From NCBI GenBank assembly GCA_900498245.1, contig LS998015.1, forward strand, positions 2,272,734 through 2,336,733: DNA of 64,000 nucleotides, given 5' to 3'. Origin of the DNA: Candidatus Zixiibacteriota bacterium. Lineage in GTDB: Bacteria; Zixibacteria; MSB-5A5; GN15; PGXB01. The notes beneath the pieces are model-generated. The model saw nothing but the letters and a program-made list of their open reading frames with translations. It was not told the DNA's origin and made no database searches. Within the stretch, counting starts at the first letter, position 1; each line of letters starts with the position of its first letter. This document shows, one piece after another, positions 32,125 to 42,163 of this stretch. The position numbers and the translations under genes are program-made.

Positions 32125-32880
32125 TTATTGGACCTGAATCGGCCCTGTCGATCGCCCGTTAATAAACTGATCGACGATATCATTGGAGGAATGCTTCACC
32201 TGCTCCGGCGTCCCTTCGAATTCCACGCGGCCCTCATACAGCATTATAATGCGATCCGCGATTTTATAGGCCGAGGTCATATCATGGGTGACGGCAATCG
32301 ATGTCACATCGAGTTTTTCGCGCAATTGTATCATCAGATCGTTAATCATATCGGAGGTTATCGGATCCAGTCCCGTGGTCGGCTCATCATACAGAAGGAT
32401 ATCCGGATCGGTCGCAATCGCCCGGGCCAAACCCACCCGTTTGCGCATCCCGCCGGAAAGATCGGAGGGCATCAAATTGCCGGTACCGGGTAATCCGACC
32501 ATTTCCAGTTTCTGATCCACAATCTCCGCGATGTCGCGCCGAGAATGTTTCCCGCCCTCTTTCAATCCCAAACCGACATTTTCCGCCACATTCAAAGAAT
32601 CGAGCAGGGCTGCTGATTGGAATAGCATCCCGACTCTCTTGCGCAATTCCGTCAGTTCCTCGGATCGCATCGGGGCCACATCTTTCCCATCGATTAAAAT
32701 CTTGCCGGAATCGGGCCGCATCAGCCGATTGAGATGTTTCAACAGCACCGATTTTCCGCAACCCGATTGACCGATAATGACGAGCGATTCCCCTTTTTTG
32801 ACCTCCAAAGTGGCGCCGTTGAGAACCTTCTTTCTGCCGAAAGATTTATAAACATTTTCTATTTTTATTACCGGTTCCAT
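32125..32880 (-). CDS. mlaF: ABC transporter ATPase, MlaF type
   Basis: The 251-residue ATPase has Walker A IGQSGCGKS (about 37-45), signature LSGGMRKRVGLARA, Walker B DILLYDEPTTGLDP and the switch His in AVTHDM. The signature variant and the neighbouring MlaE-type permease identify the MlaFE phospholipid transport system, which moves lipids between inner and outer membranes. MlaD, MlaC and MlaB are not in this window, so the substrate-binding part is encoded elsewhere. Confidence 0.94.
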   Translation of the reverse strand: MEPVIKIENVYKSFGRKKVLNGATLEVKKGESLVIIGQSGCGKSVLLKHLNRLMRPDSGKILIDGKDVAPMRSEELTELRKRVGMLFQSAALLDSLNVAENVGLGLKEGGKHSRRDIAEIVDQKLEMVGLPGTGNLMPSDLSGGMRKRVGLARAIATDPDILLYDEPTTGLDPITSDMINDLMIQLREKLDVTSIAVTHDMTSAYKIADRIIMLYEGRVEFEGTPEQVKHSSNDIVDQFINGRSTGPIQVQ

Positions 32881-32886
32881 CTCGGT

Positions 32887-33672
32887 CTAAACCCTGAACA
32901 AAATCGTAGCGATAATATAATCCGAAATCAGAATGAGCACCGACGCGATAACCACCGCTTCGGTGGTAACCTGCCCCACCCCTTTCGCTCCCCCCTCGGC
33001 CCGGAAACCCTCGTGACACCCGGCAATACCGATTATCATTCCGAACACCGCCGATTTCACCAGGCCAGAGAACATGTCCGACATCTGGAAGGAATTTTTT
33101 ACTCCCAAAAGGAAAGTCTCATAGGAAATATTGACAAACAGAATCGACACCAGTAGTGCTCCCAGGATGGCGATGCAATCGGAGAATATAGTCAGGAGAG
33201 GAATCATAATGGTGCTCGAGACCAGGCGCGGCATTACCAGGTAGCGCACCGGACTGATCCCCATCGATTCCAGGGCGTCAATCTGCTCGGTCACCCGCAT
33301 CGTACCCATTTCGGCGGCGATTCCGGCCCCGACTCGTCCGGCGATGACCAGAGCCGTCAGAACCGGCGACAATTCGATAATGACCCCTTTCCCTACCGCC
33401 GTTCCCAGATAGCGGAGCGGTGCCCCGATAAATTTGAACTGATAGGCCGCCTGCCAGGCCGATACCGCCCCAATAAAAATTGAAATAATTATGACCAACG
33501 GCAGCGACTTATTGCCGATGAAGAAACACTGCTCCAGAATCAGATTAAAGGAACGCGGGATATCTTTAAGATGATACAGGGATTTTAAAAGAAGGATAAA
33601 AGTGCTGCCGAGGCGGGCAATAAAATTCAGGGCCTTTCGCCCGATAACAAGAAATCCATTTCCCATTTCCAT
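32887..33672 (-). CDS. mlaE: ABC transporter permease, MlaE type
   Basis: The 261-residue membrane protein has five to six helices and the MlaE/Ttg2B pattern: FIGAVSAWQAAYQFKFIG (about 62-79), GRVGAGIAAEMGTMRVTEQIDALESMG and SPVRYLVMPRLV. It pairs with the adjacent MlaF ATPase, 6 nt downstream, to move phospholipids and help keep outer-membrane asymmetry. This supports a diderm cell envelope. Confidence 0.95.
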   Translation of the reverse strand: MEMGNGFLVIGRKALNFIARLGSTFILLLKSLYHLKDIPRSFNLILEQCFFIGNKSLPLVIIISIFIGAVSAWQAAYQFKFIGAPLRYLGTAVGKGVIIELSPVLTALVIAGRVGAGIAAEMGTMRVTEQIDALESMGISPVRYLVMPRLVSSTIMIPLLTIFSDCIAILGALLVSILFVNISYETFLLGVKNSFQMSDMFSGLVKSAVFGMIIGIAGCHEGFRAEGGAKGVGQVTTEAVVIASVLILISDYIIATILFRV

Positions 33673-33675
33673 TTC

Positions 33676-35088
33676 CTAAAAAGGTGCTTCTCCTTCCCGG
33701 CTCTCCGGTATTTGATAGGAGAGATTGGCGAACGAAACATATTCCTTGAGAAACGCCAGGTTCACCAGCCCGGTCGGGCCGTTACGCTGTTTGGCGACAA
33801 TAATTTCGGCCTTGCCCTCGACTTCCATCCGTTTGGGATCATCCTTGTCCAGATGCGAGAGATAAAATTCCGGTCGATACACGAACATAACGACATCGGC
33901 ATCCTGCTCAATCGCACCCGATTCACGCAAGTCGGACAGTTGCGGCCGCTTGTCGCCGCCGCGCATTTCCACCATGCGCGATAACTGACTGCAGGCGACA
34001 ACCGGTATTTCGAGTTCTTTGGCCAGAGTTTTCAGTCCGCGGGAAATCAAAGACATTTCCTGTTGCCGGTTTTCCGCTCTTCCGGCGCTGTGAATCATCT
34101 GAATATAATCCACAATAATCATGCCGATGTTATGTTGGGCCTTTAGCCGGCGCGCCTTGGCTCTCATTTCCAGAGTTGACAGGGTCGCGGAATCGTCGAT
34201 AAAAATCGGAGCATTCGCCATCGGGCCGCTTGCTTCGGCCAGTTTCGCCCATTCATTATCGCGCAATCTCCCCGTCCTCAGCATATGCTGATTGATTTTG
34301 GCTTTGGAGCAGAGAAAGCGGAGCGCCAACTGCTCTTTTGACATTTCTATCGAGAATATTCCCACTCCGACATTTCTCTCGCCTACATATTGCGCGATAT
34401 TCAGAGCGAAGGCGGTCTTGCCCATCGACGGCCGTCCGGCGATAACTATGAAATCTCCATTGTGCAGACCGGCCGTCATGTTGTCGAGATCGGGAAAGCC
34501 TGTCCCTAACCCGACCAGTCCGCCTTTAGTATCCTGGTAATTTTCGATTTGTTCAAAGGTGCGGGGAAGCATTTCGCCGATCGGGATAAAACCTTTTCGG
34601 AGGCGATTTTGAGAAATGCCGAAAATGGAACTTTCGGCCTCATCCAGAATGGTATCTATACCATCCTGATTCTGATAGCAATTCAATTCTATGTCATTGC
34701 AGACGCTGATTAAATTTCTCAGGAGCGCCTTTTCGAGAATTATATTGGCGTATGATGTCACATGGGCGGTCGTGACGATGGCCGTAACCAGTTCGATTAA
34801 ATAGACCCTGCCGCCGATTTTTTCAAGTTGATCCATTTTGGCCAGTTCATCCGCGACGGTCGTAATATCGCATGGCTCATTTTTTTCGAAGAGAGTCAAC
34901 ATAGCCCGAAATATCTGCCGGTGCTTGGGGACATAGAAATAATCTTCGGCGTCGAAGACGTCGATTATCGCCGCGATCGCCGTCGCGTCCTTCATGACCG
35001 AACCCAGCACCGCCTGTTCCGCGGCAATATCTTGCGGCGGCTCCAGAACTTTCATTTCATCTGAAGTTAATCGCGATTTTGAGCCCAT
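33676..35088 (-). CDS. dnaB: Replicative DNA helicase DnaB
   Basis: The 470-residue protein has the N-terminal domain that contacts primase (about 15-120) and the RecA-like C-terminal domain with Walker A AGRPSMGKTAFALN, IIVDYIQMI (Walker B) and SQLSRMVEMRGGDKRPQLSDLRESG. It unwinds the replication fork as a hexamer. No intein or insertion is present. It overlaps nothing but is only 1-3 nt from its neighbours, UDG and mlaE. Confidence 0.97.
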   Translation of the reverse strand: MGSKSRLTSDEMKVLEPPQDIAAEQAVLGSVMKDATAIAAIIDVFDAEDYFYVPKHRQIFRAMLTLFEKNEPCDITTVADELAKMDQLEKIGGRVYLIELVTAIVTTAHVTSYANIILEKALLRNLISVCNDIELNCYQNQDGIDTILDEAESSIFGISQNRLRKGFIPIGEMLPRTFEQIENYQDTKGGLVGLGTGFPDLDNMTAGLHNGDFIVIAGRPSMGKTAFALNIAQYVGERNVGVGIFSIEMSKEQLALRFLCSKAKINQHMLRTGRLRDNEWAKLAEASGPMANAPIFIDDSATLSTLEMRAKARRLKAQHNIGMIIVDYIQMIHSAGRAENRQQEMSLISRGLKTLAKELEIPVVACSQLSRMVEMRGGDKRPQLSDLRESGAIEQDADVVMFVYRPEFYLSHLDKDDPKRMEVEGKAEIIVAKQRNGPTGLVNLAFLKEYVSFANLSYQIPESREGEAPF

Positions 35089-35089
35089 T

Positions 35090-35824
35090 TTAATCCTGCT
35101 TTATCATTTCGTCGTACTTGGCCCGAAGCATCCGCACATCGTCCCAGACATCTTTTTTGTATGACGGAAAACGCAAAAGGGCCGCCGGGTGATAGGTCAC
35201 GATAAACGGTATGCCCTGATACTGGTGCCACTGCCCGCGTAATTTGCCGATCGGGGTTGTCGTCTGAAGAAGCGCCTGAGCGGCGATCCGTCCCAGGGCG
35301 CAGATGATTTTCGGCTTGATGAGACGAATCTGCTCCAGAAGATACGGAGTACACATCGCCATCTCATCCGGCTGGGGGTCACGGTTGTTCGGCGGACGGC
35401 ATTTCAATATGTTGGCGATATAGATTTCTTTGCGGTCAAATTTGATCGCCGCCAGTATTTTGTCCAGGAGTTGCCCCGCCCGTCCCACAAACGGCTCTCC
35501 CTGCAGATCTTCATCGCGCCCCGGCGCCTCACCGATGAAAAGGATATCGGCGTTGGGATTGCCGACCCCGTACACGAATTTGGTTCTGGTTTTTCCCAGC
35601 GGGCATTTCTGGCAATCCTTAATCGCTTGAAAATGTTCTTCCAGTGTTTTGAAATGAACGATTTCCGTCGGTGCGGTGACCGCTTTCCTCAGGGTGCGGC
35701 GTTTCTTCAATATATTGGACCGGTTAATGACCATCTCACCGGCGCCGGTTTCCATTTGCGCCTTCACCGCTTTAATCAAAAGCGATGAGGTCTTGGGATC
35801 AATTTTCGCTTTTCCCGTTTTCAT
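35090..35824 (-). CDS. Family 4 uracil-DNA glycosylase (Fe-S type)
   Basis: The 244-residue protein has an N-terminal extension of about 65 residues, then CQKCPLG with Cys71 and Cys74, GEAPG at 98-102, [12 protein letters not shown], and Cys142 and Cys158, the four cluster ligands of UDG family 4. The C-terminal HPAALLR motif completes the active site. It removes uracil from DNA. It overlaps coaBC by 4 nt and lies 1 nt before dnaB. Confidence 0.94.
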   Translation of the reverse strand: MKTGKAKIDPKTSSLLIKAVKAQMETGAGEMVINRSNILKKRRTLRKAVTAPTEIVHFKTLEEHFQAIKDCQKCPLGKTRTKFVYGVGNPNADILFIGEAPGRDEDLQGEPFVGRAGQLLDKILAAIKFDRKEIYIANILKCRPPNNRDPQPDEMAMCTPYLLEQIRLIKPKIICALGRIAAQALLQTTTPIGKLRGQWHQYQGIPFIVTYHPAALLRFPSYKKDVWDDVRMLRAKYDEMIKQD

Positions 35825-37017
35825 TTGTTTTTCAATTTCGCAATTCTGTCAATCAAGATCGGCGCCAGGTCGGTTTTTGACATCAGCGGCAAGGATTCGG
35901 ATCGCCCGTTTTTGTAAATCAAACTCACTTTATTACTATCACTCTCAAAGGCCGGGCTTTCATTGGTGCTATTCAGCACTATCATATCGAGACCCTTGTC
36001 TCGAAGTTTGGCCTTCGCATTTATTATTCCATTTTCCGTTTCCAGAGCAAAGCCGACCAATAACTGGCTTTTGCGCCGCATTGGTATCAAAGACTGCAAT
36101 ATATCAACGGTGCCGGTCAATTCAATGGATAAATCTTTCCCCTTTTTAATTTTATTTTTTTCAATTTTCCTCGGCTTAAAATCGGCCGGGGCGGCCGCCA
36201 TGATTAAAATATCCGTTTGACGGAACCGCTTCTTGACAGCCGCAAACATTTCCGCCGTCGTTTCAACTTTAAGCAAGTTAATATCCGGCTCAGTTCGAAG
36301 CGCAGATGGCCCCGAAATTAATGTCACCTCGGCGCCGGCATCGCGGGCAGCGGCGGCCAGGGCATATCCCATCTTTCCGGAGGAGCGATTGGAGATATAA
36401 CGAACCGGATCGAGCGGCTCCCGGCACGGACCGGCCGTGACCGTCACTTTCTTACCGGTCAGACTCTTTTTTTTTTGAAGGTACTTAAGGACGAATTGGT
36501 AAATCTCTTCCGGTTCGGCCATCCGCCCCCAGCCGACCACATTGCAGGCCAGTTCCCCCTCGTTAGGGTCGATAAATATATATCCCAGGGATTTAAGGTA
36601 CTGGATATTTTTCTGAGTAACCGGGTTCAAATACATATTGGTGTTCATGGCGGGCGCTATTATGACCGGCTTTTTGGTGGCGCAAATGACGGTTGTCAGG
36701 AGATCATCACAAATACCCGAAGCGATCTTGGCGATAAAATTGGCCGTCGCCGGAGCGATAACAAATAAATCCGGCCAATCGGCCAGATCGATATGATGTG
36801 TCCCCACATACCGGTCGGCCGGGAACATTTCTCTGGCCACCGGGTTCTGCGACACCGTCTCAATGGTCAGTTCCGTGATAAATTTAGTCGCCGCGTCCGT
36901 CATTATGGCCCGTACTTCGGCATCATCCTTTTTCAGCAGACGAATAAAATTCGGCGTTTTATAAGCCGCGATACCGCCGGTCAGGCCGACAATTATTTTC
37001 TTATCCTGCAAAGACAT
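35821..37017 (-). CDS. coaBC: Bifunctional phosphopantothenoylcysteine decarboxylase/synthase
   Basis: 398 residues from the ATG at 37017 (a TTG one codon earlier is less likely). The N-terminal CoaC flavoprotein part has GGIAAYK, the THHIDLADW region with the catalytic His, and PAMNTNMY. The C-terminal CoaB part has GPCREPLDPVRYISNRSSGKMG and the CTP-site stretch AAAPADFKPR. It makes 4'-phosphopantetheine for coenzyme A. The missing omega subunit often encoded before it is not seen; a DUF494 gene is there instead. Confidence 0.96.
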   Translation of the reverse strand: MSLQDKKIIVGLTGGIAAYKTPNFIRLLKKDDAEVRAIMTDAATKFITELTIETVSQNPVAREMFPADRYVGTHHIDLADWPDLFVIAPATANFIAKIASGICDDLLTTVICATKKPVIIAPAMNTNMYLNPVTQKNIQYLKSLGYIFIDPNEGELACNVVGWGRMAEPEEIYQFVLKYLQKKKSLTGKKVTVTAGPCREPLDPVRYISNRSSGKMGYALAAAARDAGAEVTLISGPSALRTEPDINLLKVETTAEMFAAVKKRFRQTDILIMAAAPADFKPRKIEKNKIKKGKDLSIELTGTVDILQSLIPMRRKSQLLVGFALETENGIINAKAKLRDKGLDMIVLNSTNESPAFESDSNKVSLIYKNGRSESLPLMSKTDLAPILIDRIAKLKNK

Positions 37018-37047
37018 CAAGATTTATTTTTAAAGAATAGCCGAATG

Positions 37048-37521
37048 CTAATTAATCAGCCCTTCTTCATCCTGGAAGAAGTAGGCCGGTTGCCGAATCA
37101 ATTCCGGATGCCCCGATTCGCGGAAAAGCACGGTGCCGATAACGACTCTCAATTGGGCCAGGTTGACAGGCGGCGGTCCCACCAGACTGCTTCGTTCGAG
37201 TATCTGCTCCAGTTGACTGTCATTTAAAAGGGCCAAATATCTCAATTGGAGCAGGTAACCGAGGGCCTCGGTCGTAAAATGCTGTCTTTCCTTGTCGGTC
37301 AGGACCCGGAAAGAATTGCCGGAATGGGAAAAATTGTACAGAAACTGGGAGTCGGTCTGAAGTTGATCCAGAACCCAGGAATAGGCCGAACTTATCTCGT
37401 TATCGGTAAATCCCTGGCTTTTAAGCCGGTCCGACATATCTTCAAGATTCTCAATCCGTCCCTTCGATTCGCGAATCTGGGACATCAAGAGAACCACTAT
37501 TTCCAGAATCCTGTCACCCAC
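37048..37521 (-). CDS. DUF494 (Smg-like) protein
   Basis: The 157-residue acidic helical protein matches the DUF494/Smg family: MGDRILEIVVLLMSQI at the start, LKSQGFTDNEISSAYSWVLDQL (about 33-54), and FRVLTDKERQHFTTEALGYLLQL. The E. coli homologue lies near the topA/dprA region, but its function is unsettled. The start is a GTG with AGGA 7 nt upstream. It opens the coaBC-dnaB-radA-tgt run, 110 nt after purH. Confidence 0.85.
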   Translation of the reverse strand: MGDRILEIVVLLMSQIRESKGRIENLEDMSDRLKSQGFTDNEISSAYSWVLDQLQTDSQFLYNFSHSGNSFRVLTDKERQHFTTEALGYLLQLRYLALLNDSQLEQILERSSLVGPPPVNLAQLRVVIGTVLFRESGHPELIRQPAYFFQDEEGLIN

Positions 37522-37631
37522 TCAGATTCCTTTCCTCGCCTCAAAATCTACCCTTAAATATATGATGAAACGCCCCGGTTGCAAGAATAAACTGAGGCGT
37601 TCAAGGAATATTTGCGGAAAGCGGCTTAACT

Positions 37632-39203
37632 TTAGTGCTTGAAATGCCTTATGCCGGTGAAGACCATCGCCGCCCCGGCCTTTTCGACCGCGGCAATCAC
37701 CTCCGGATCACCCTTGGAACCGCCGGGCTGAATTATGGCCGATACACCCGCTTCGAGAGCCACTTCGGCCCCGTCGGGCATCGGGAAAAAAGCATCCGAT
37801 GCCAGCACCGCCCCTTTGGCCCGTTCTCCGGCCCGTTTTACCGCCAGCGCTGAAGCATCAACCCGCGAGGTCTGCCCCATGCCAATTCCGACAGTCGCCA
37901 GGTTTTTGGCGATAACTATAGCATTTGATCTGGTGTGCTTGACTATTTTCCAGGCAAAGAGAAGAGATTTTATTTCATCCTTTGATGGCTTCTTGGTCGT
38001 AACGGATTGCAGGGAACTTTCCAGCAATTCCCCTTCGTCGGCCGTTTGATACAACAATCCGCCGCGAATATATTTGAACACCATCTCCCCCGGGGTTCTT
38101 CCCTTCAAAATGTCGGGAAGTGCCAGAAGGCGACGCGTTTTCTTTTTCTTCATCATTTCCAGCGCTTCCGGCTCATATCCGGGCGCCAGAATACATTCTA
38201 TAAACTGGGTTTCATGAAGCAGTTTGGCGGTGTCCATATCGACGATTCTATTCAAACCGATAATCGAACCGAAGGCCGATAACGGATCCGATGCCAAGGC
38301 GTTTTCATATGCTTCCGCCAACGCCTTCCCCTGTGCCGCCCCGCAGGGATTGGCATGTTTCACGATGCAGGCAAACGGTTCTTTGAAATCAAGCACCATA
38401 TCCAGGCAGGCATCCATATCGGCAATATTATTATAGGAGAGTTCCTTCCCGGCCAGAATCTCGGCGTTAGTCAACGTCGCGCCGCGATAATTCTCGTCCT
38501 GATAGTATGCCCCCTGCTGATGGGGATTTTCCCCGTAGCGTAGCGACGATTTCAGGTCGAAGGAAAACTCCAGATGGTTCGGGAGGGGACCGCCTGAAAC
38601 TCCGTGTCCTTTCTCAAAATAGCCGGCGACCGCCCGGTCATACACATTGGTCAGGGCGAAGGCTTTGCCCGCCAGTACTCTTCTGAAATCCAACCCGAGC
38701 GCCCCGTCATTCTTCTTCATTTCCGCCGCCAGGGCCTCATAGTCTTTCGGATTTGAAACCACCGCCACCCCTTCGAAATTTTTGGCCGCGGCGCGGATCA
38801 TCGACGGTCCGCCGATATCGATATTTTCAATGATTTCTTCCTCGGTCGCCTTGGGATTACTGACGGTTTTTTCGAAAGGATAGAGGTTGACCACGACCAT
38901 ATCGATCGGCTTGTACTCATGATGAGCCAGTTCCTCGATATCCTCTTTATTGTCCCGGCGATACAAAATACCGGCATGAATTTTGGGATGGAGAGTTTTG
39001 ACCCGTCCCCCGAGAATTTCCGGTTCGCCGGTGAAAGTAGATACCGAAACGGCCTGAATACCGCCCTTTTTCAGCGCGGCCAGAGTCCCGCCGGTCGAGA
39101 TAATTTCCACGCCAAAGTCCGATAGTTCCCGGGCGAATTCCAGAAGTCCCGTCTTATCGGATACCGAAACCAGGGCTCTTTTTATTTTAATCAAATCTGT
39201 CAT
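37632..39203 (-). CDS. purH: Bifunctional AICAR transformylase/IMP cyclohydrolase
   Basis: The 523-residue enzyme does the last two steps of IMP synthesis. The N-terminal MGS-like domain (about 1-150) has SDKTGLLEFARELSDFGVEIISTGGT. The C-terminal transformylase has KHANPCGAA with the Lys-His pair and FFPMPDGAEVALEAG. It lies 1 nt after purC. Internal glnA-to-purH order couples nitrogen assimilation to purine synthesis. Confidence 0.97.
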   Translation of the reverse strand: MTDLIKIKRALVSVSDKTGLLEFARELSDFGVEIISTGGTLAALKKGGIQAVSVSTFTGEPEILGGRVKTLHPKIHAGILYRRDNKEDIEELAHHEYKPIDMVVVNLYPFEKTVSNPKATEEEIIENIDIGGPSMIRAAAKNFEGVAVVSNPKDYEALAAEMKKNDGALGLDFRRVLAGKAFALTNVYDRAVAGYFEKGHGVSGGPLPNHLEFSFDLKSSLRYGENPHQQGAYYQDENYRGATLTNAEILAGKELSYNNIADMDACLDMVLDFKEPFACIVKHANPCGAAQGKALAEAYENALASDPLSAFGSIIGLNRIVDMDTAKLLHETQFIECILAPGYEPEALEMMKKKKTRRLLALPDILKGRTPGEMVFKYIRGGLLYQTADEGELLESSLQSVTTKKPSKDEIKSLLFAWKIVKHTRSNAIVIAKNLATVGIGMGQTSRVDASALAVKRAGERAKGAVLASDAFFPMPDGAEVALEAGVSAIIQPGGSKGDPEVIAAVEKAGAAMVFTGIRHFKH

Positions 39204-39204
39204 T

Positions 39205-40101
39205 TTATTTGCCTAACAATAGTTGCTCCGCTTCTCTATATTTGGCGGATGTTTTGGCCACTATCTCATCCGGCAGAACCGGCGCCGGAGGAGTCTTATC
39301 CCAATCGAGAGTGTTAAGATAATCGCGGATTATCTGCTTGTCAAATGACGGCTGACCTTTCCCGGGGGTATACTGGCTCACCGGCCAGAATCGCGATGAG
39401 TCCGGAGACAGTATTTCATCGATAATTATAAATTTATTATTATGGTATCCGAACTCAAATTTGGTGTCGGCGATTATTATGCCTTTCTTACGGGCATATT
39501 CGGCCGCTTTGGTATAAATGGCGAGCGATTTATCCCGGCAAAGAGCCGCGGTGTCCGTCCCGACAGTTTTCACCATTTGCTCAAACGAGATATTTTCATC
39601 GTGGCCGCTCTCGGCCTTGGTCGATGGCGTAAATATCGGCGCCGGCAATTGATCGGACTCTTTCAAATTCGACGGAAATTTAAATCCGTGAACCTCATCC
39701 TTTCCCCCTTTGCGGGCAGCGAGTAATTCTTTCCAGAGCGACCCCGATATATATCCCCTGACCACGCACTCAATATCGATTCTTTTGGCCTTGACCACCA
39801 GCATGGAGCGCCCCTCAAGAATCTCGCGATATTTCCGCAGGTTCGATGGGTATTCATCCACATGCGCCGTGATCAAATGGGAGTCGATAGTTTCTTTCAA
39901 GAGGTCGAACCAGAAAAGTGACATCTGCGTCAAAACCCGTCCTTTTCCCGGAATGCCGTTCGGCAGGACGACATCGAAAGCCGAAACGCGGTCGGTGGCG
40001 ATTATCAAAAGTCTGTCGCCCAGATCATAAACATCGCGGACCTTCCCCTTCGAAAATAAAGGATATTCCGCGATTTTGGTCTGCATGACTATTTTTTCCA
40101 T
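39205..40101 (-). CDS. purC: SAICAR synthetase
   Basis: The 298-residue enzyme joins aspartate to CAIR using ATP. Motifs: SKGKVRDVYDLGDRLLIIATD (about 14-34, P-loop-like), FDVVLPNGIPGKG and VRGYISGSLWKE. The longer 290-300 residue form seen here is the bacterial/yeast ADE1-like variant. Two ATGs (residues 1 and 6) are possible; the first has AGGAAAC upstream. It follows purN by 2 nt. Confidence 0.96.
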   Translation of the reverse strand: MEKIVMQTKIAEYPLFSKGKVRDVYDLGDRLLIIATDRVSAFDVVLPNGIPGKGRVLTQMSLFWFDLLKETIDSHLITAHVDEYPSNLRKYREILEGRSMLVVKAKRIDIECVVRGYISGSLWKELLAARKGGKDEVHGFKFPSNLKESDQLPAPIFTPSTKAESGHDENISFEQMVKTVGTDTAALCRDKSLAIYTKAAEYARKKGIIIADTKFEFGYHNNKFIIIDEILSPDSSRFWPVSQYTPGKGQPSFDKQIIRDYLNTLDWDKTPPAPVLPDEIVAKTSAKYREAEQLLLGK

Positions 40102-40103
40102 AA

Positions 40104-40700
40104 TTATATGTTTCCTTTTATCAATTGCTCGAGGGCCTCGGCGTAGATTTGATGTTCCACGGCCAGGACCCGTTCTGCCAGACTGTCCGGGGTATCGCCC
40201 GGATGAATCGGCACTCTCTTTTGAAGTAATATTTTTCCATGGTCATAGATTTCATCGACTATATGCACGGTGGCTCCGGATTCCGTGTCTCCCGAAGCCA
40301 GAACCGCCTCATGCACATGATGACCGTACATCCCCTTGCCCCCGTACTTCGGCAGAAGAGCCGGATGGATATTTACTATCCTGTTTTTATATTTCCTTAT
40401 AATTGACAGCGGCACCATTTTCAAATATCCGGCCAGGGCAATATAATCGACATCATACTCTTCCATAATATGAAGGAGGTGCTCGGCTCCTTCCTCGGGA
40501 GTCTGGAAATCTTTCGACCGATATACGAAGGTGCTGATGCCTTCATTCTGGGCCCGCACCAGCCCGTAAGCGTCGTTCCGGCTGGAAACGACCAGTACGA
40601 TTTCGGCGGAAAGCCGTCCGGCCTTTGAAGAATCAATCAGGGCCTGTAAGTTGGAACCGCTGCCGGATATGAAGACGGCCAGTTTAACCGGCAAATTCAT
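40104..40700 (-). CDS. purN: Phosphoribosylglycinamide formyltransferase
   Basis: The 198-residue enzyme uses 10-formyl-THF to formylate GAR. It has ISGSGSNLQALID (10-22), the HPALLPKYGGKGMYGHHVHEAVL block with the catalytic Asn/His/Asp set, and SGATVHIVDEIYDHGKIL. The gene overlaps the gatB end by 17 nt. The phospho-binding GSGSN loop is intact. Confidence 0.96.
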   Translation of the reverse strand: MNLPVKLAVFISGSGSNLQALIDSSKAGRLSAEIVLVVSSRNDAYGLVRAQNEGISTFVYRSKDFQTPEEGAEHLLHIMEEYDVDYIALAGYLKMVPLSIIRKYKNRIVNIHPALLPKYGGKGMYGHHVHEAVLASGDTESGATVHIVDEIYDHGKILLQKRVPIHPGDTPDSLAERVLAVEHQIYAEALEQLIKGNI

Positions 40701-42156
40701 CCAGTTTCTCCTTTAATAGTCTGTTAACCAGGCCGGGATTGGCTTTTCCCCCGGTTTCCTTCATCACCTGCCCCACAAAATATCCGAAAATCTGACTTTT
40801 GCCACTCCGATATTTTTTTAAATTGTCCGGATTTTCCCGGATGATTTTCGCAATAATCTCTTTCAGCACGCTCTCGTCGGTGACCTGGACCAGGCCGCGG
40901 GATTTGATTATTTCGTTAGGCCGGCGCCCGGTTTGCACCATCTCTTCAAAAACTTCCTTAGCCATCTTGCCGGAAATCACGCCCTCTTTGACACTGTTAA
41001 GCAGTTCGGCTATCATCGGCGGACCGATTCGAAAGCTCTCAATTGCAGCGCCTTCCTCATTAATGACTTTAAGGAGTTCAACCATTATCCAGTTTGACGC
41101 CGCCTTGCCGTTATCAAAAGAATTCATCACTTCTTCGTAATAATCAGCCAATTCGCGGCTTTCGGTCAAGACGCCGGCATCATACTCCGGAATCCCATAT
41201 TGATTCACGAATCTTTTGGCGCGTTTATCGGGCAATTCCGGCAGACCATTTTTGACTTCTTTCAGCCAAGTCTCATCTACAACCAGATTGACCAGATCCG
41301 GTTCGGGGAAGTAGCGGTAATCGTGCGACTCTTCTTTGGTTCGCATCGGCTCTGACGCCTGTTTTTTTTCGTCCCAGAGCATGGTTACCTGCTCTATGGA
41401 GCCGCCCGATTTTATGACACCGACCTGCCTTTCTATTTCGAAGGCCAGCGCCTTTTCGACCCACCGGAAGGAATTCATATTTTTGACTTCCGTCTTGGTT
41501 CCGAGTTCGCTCGAGCCAAGCGGACGAACCGAGACATTGGCGTCGCAGCGCAAATGCCCTTTTTCCATATCCCCGGAACAAATATTGAGGTAACGCAAAA
41601 TCTGTTTCAATTTGATCAAGTATTCGCGGGCCTCGGCAGGAGAAGTGATATCCGGTTCCGTCACTATTTCGATAAGCGGAACGCCGCATCGATTAAGATC
41701 CACCCGGGTGTAATATCCTCCTCTTTCCGGGTGAAGTGATTTCCCGGCGTCTTCCTCCAGATGAATTCGTTTGATCCGAATGACTTTTGACTCTCCGTTT
41801 CCGTACCGAACCTTGACTGATCCCCTTTCGCCGATCGGATGATCATACTGCGAGATCTGATATCCTTTCGGCAAATCCGGATAGAAATAATTTTTGCGGG
41901 CGAAGATGGAACGAAGATTGACCTCTCCCTCGACGGCCAGAATCATTTTCATCGCGTATTCTACGGCCTGTTTGTTAAGGACCGGCAGGGCCCCGGGGAG
42001 CCCCAGGCAAACCGGGCAGGTCAGGGTATTGGGCGGCAGGCCGTATTCATTTTTACAGCCGCAAAATATTTTCGACGCCGTCGTCAATTGGGCGTGGACC
42101 TCCAGCCCGATTACCGGTTCGAAATCATGGACTATGTACTTAGCTTCGTCCGGCAA
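40684..42156 (-). CDS. gatB: Asp/Glu-tRNA amidotransferase subunit B
   Basis: The 490-residue subunit carries the kinase-like cradle domain (PVIGLEVHAQL, 14-24; YFYPDLPKGYQISQYD) and the C-terminal YqeY-type tail domain (about 335-480). It phosphorylates the misacylated Glu/Asp-tRNA before amidation. Zinc-type cysteines are present (CGC, CPVCLG). GatA is two genes upstream; GatC is not in the window. Confidence 0.97.
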   Translation of the reverse strand: MPDEAKYIVHDFEPVIGLEVHAQLTTASKIFCGCKNEYGLPPNTLTCPVCLGLPGALPVLNKQAVEYAMKMILAVEGEVNLRSIFARKNYFYPDLPKGYQISQYDHPIGERGSVKVRYGNGESKVIRIKRIHLEEDAGKSLHPERGGYYTRVDLNRCGVPLIEIVTEPDITSPAEAREYLIKLKQILRYLNICSGDMEKGHLRCDANVSVRPLGSSELGTKTEVKNMNSFRWVEKALAFEIERQVGVIKSGGSIEQVTMLWDEKKQASEPMRTKEESHDYRYFPEPDLVNLVVDETWLKEVKNGLPELPDKRAKRFVNQYGIPEYDAGVLTESRELADYYEEVMNSFDNGKAASNWIMVELLKVINEEGAAIESFRIGPPMIAELLNSVKEGVISGKMAKEVFEEMVQTGRRPNEIIKSRGLVQVTDESVLKEIIAKIIRENPDNLKKYRSGKSQIFGYFVGQVMKETGGKANPGLVNRLLKEKLDEFAG

Positions 42157-42163
42157 GGCACTC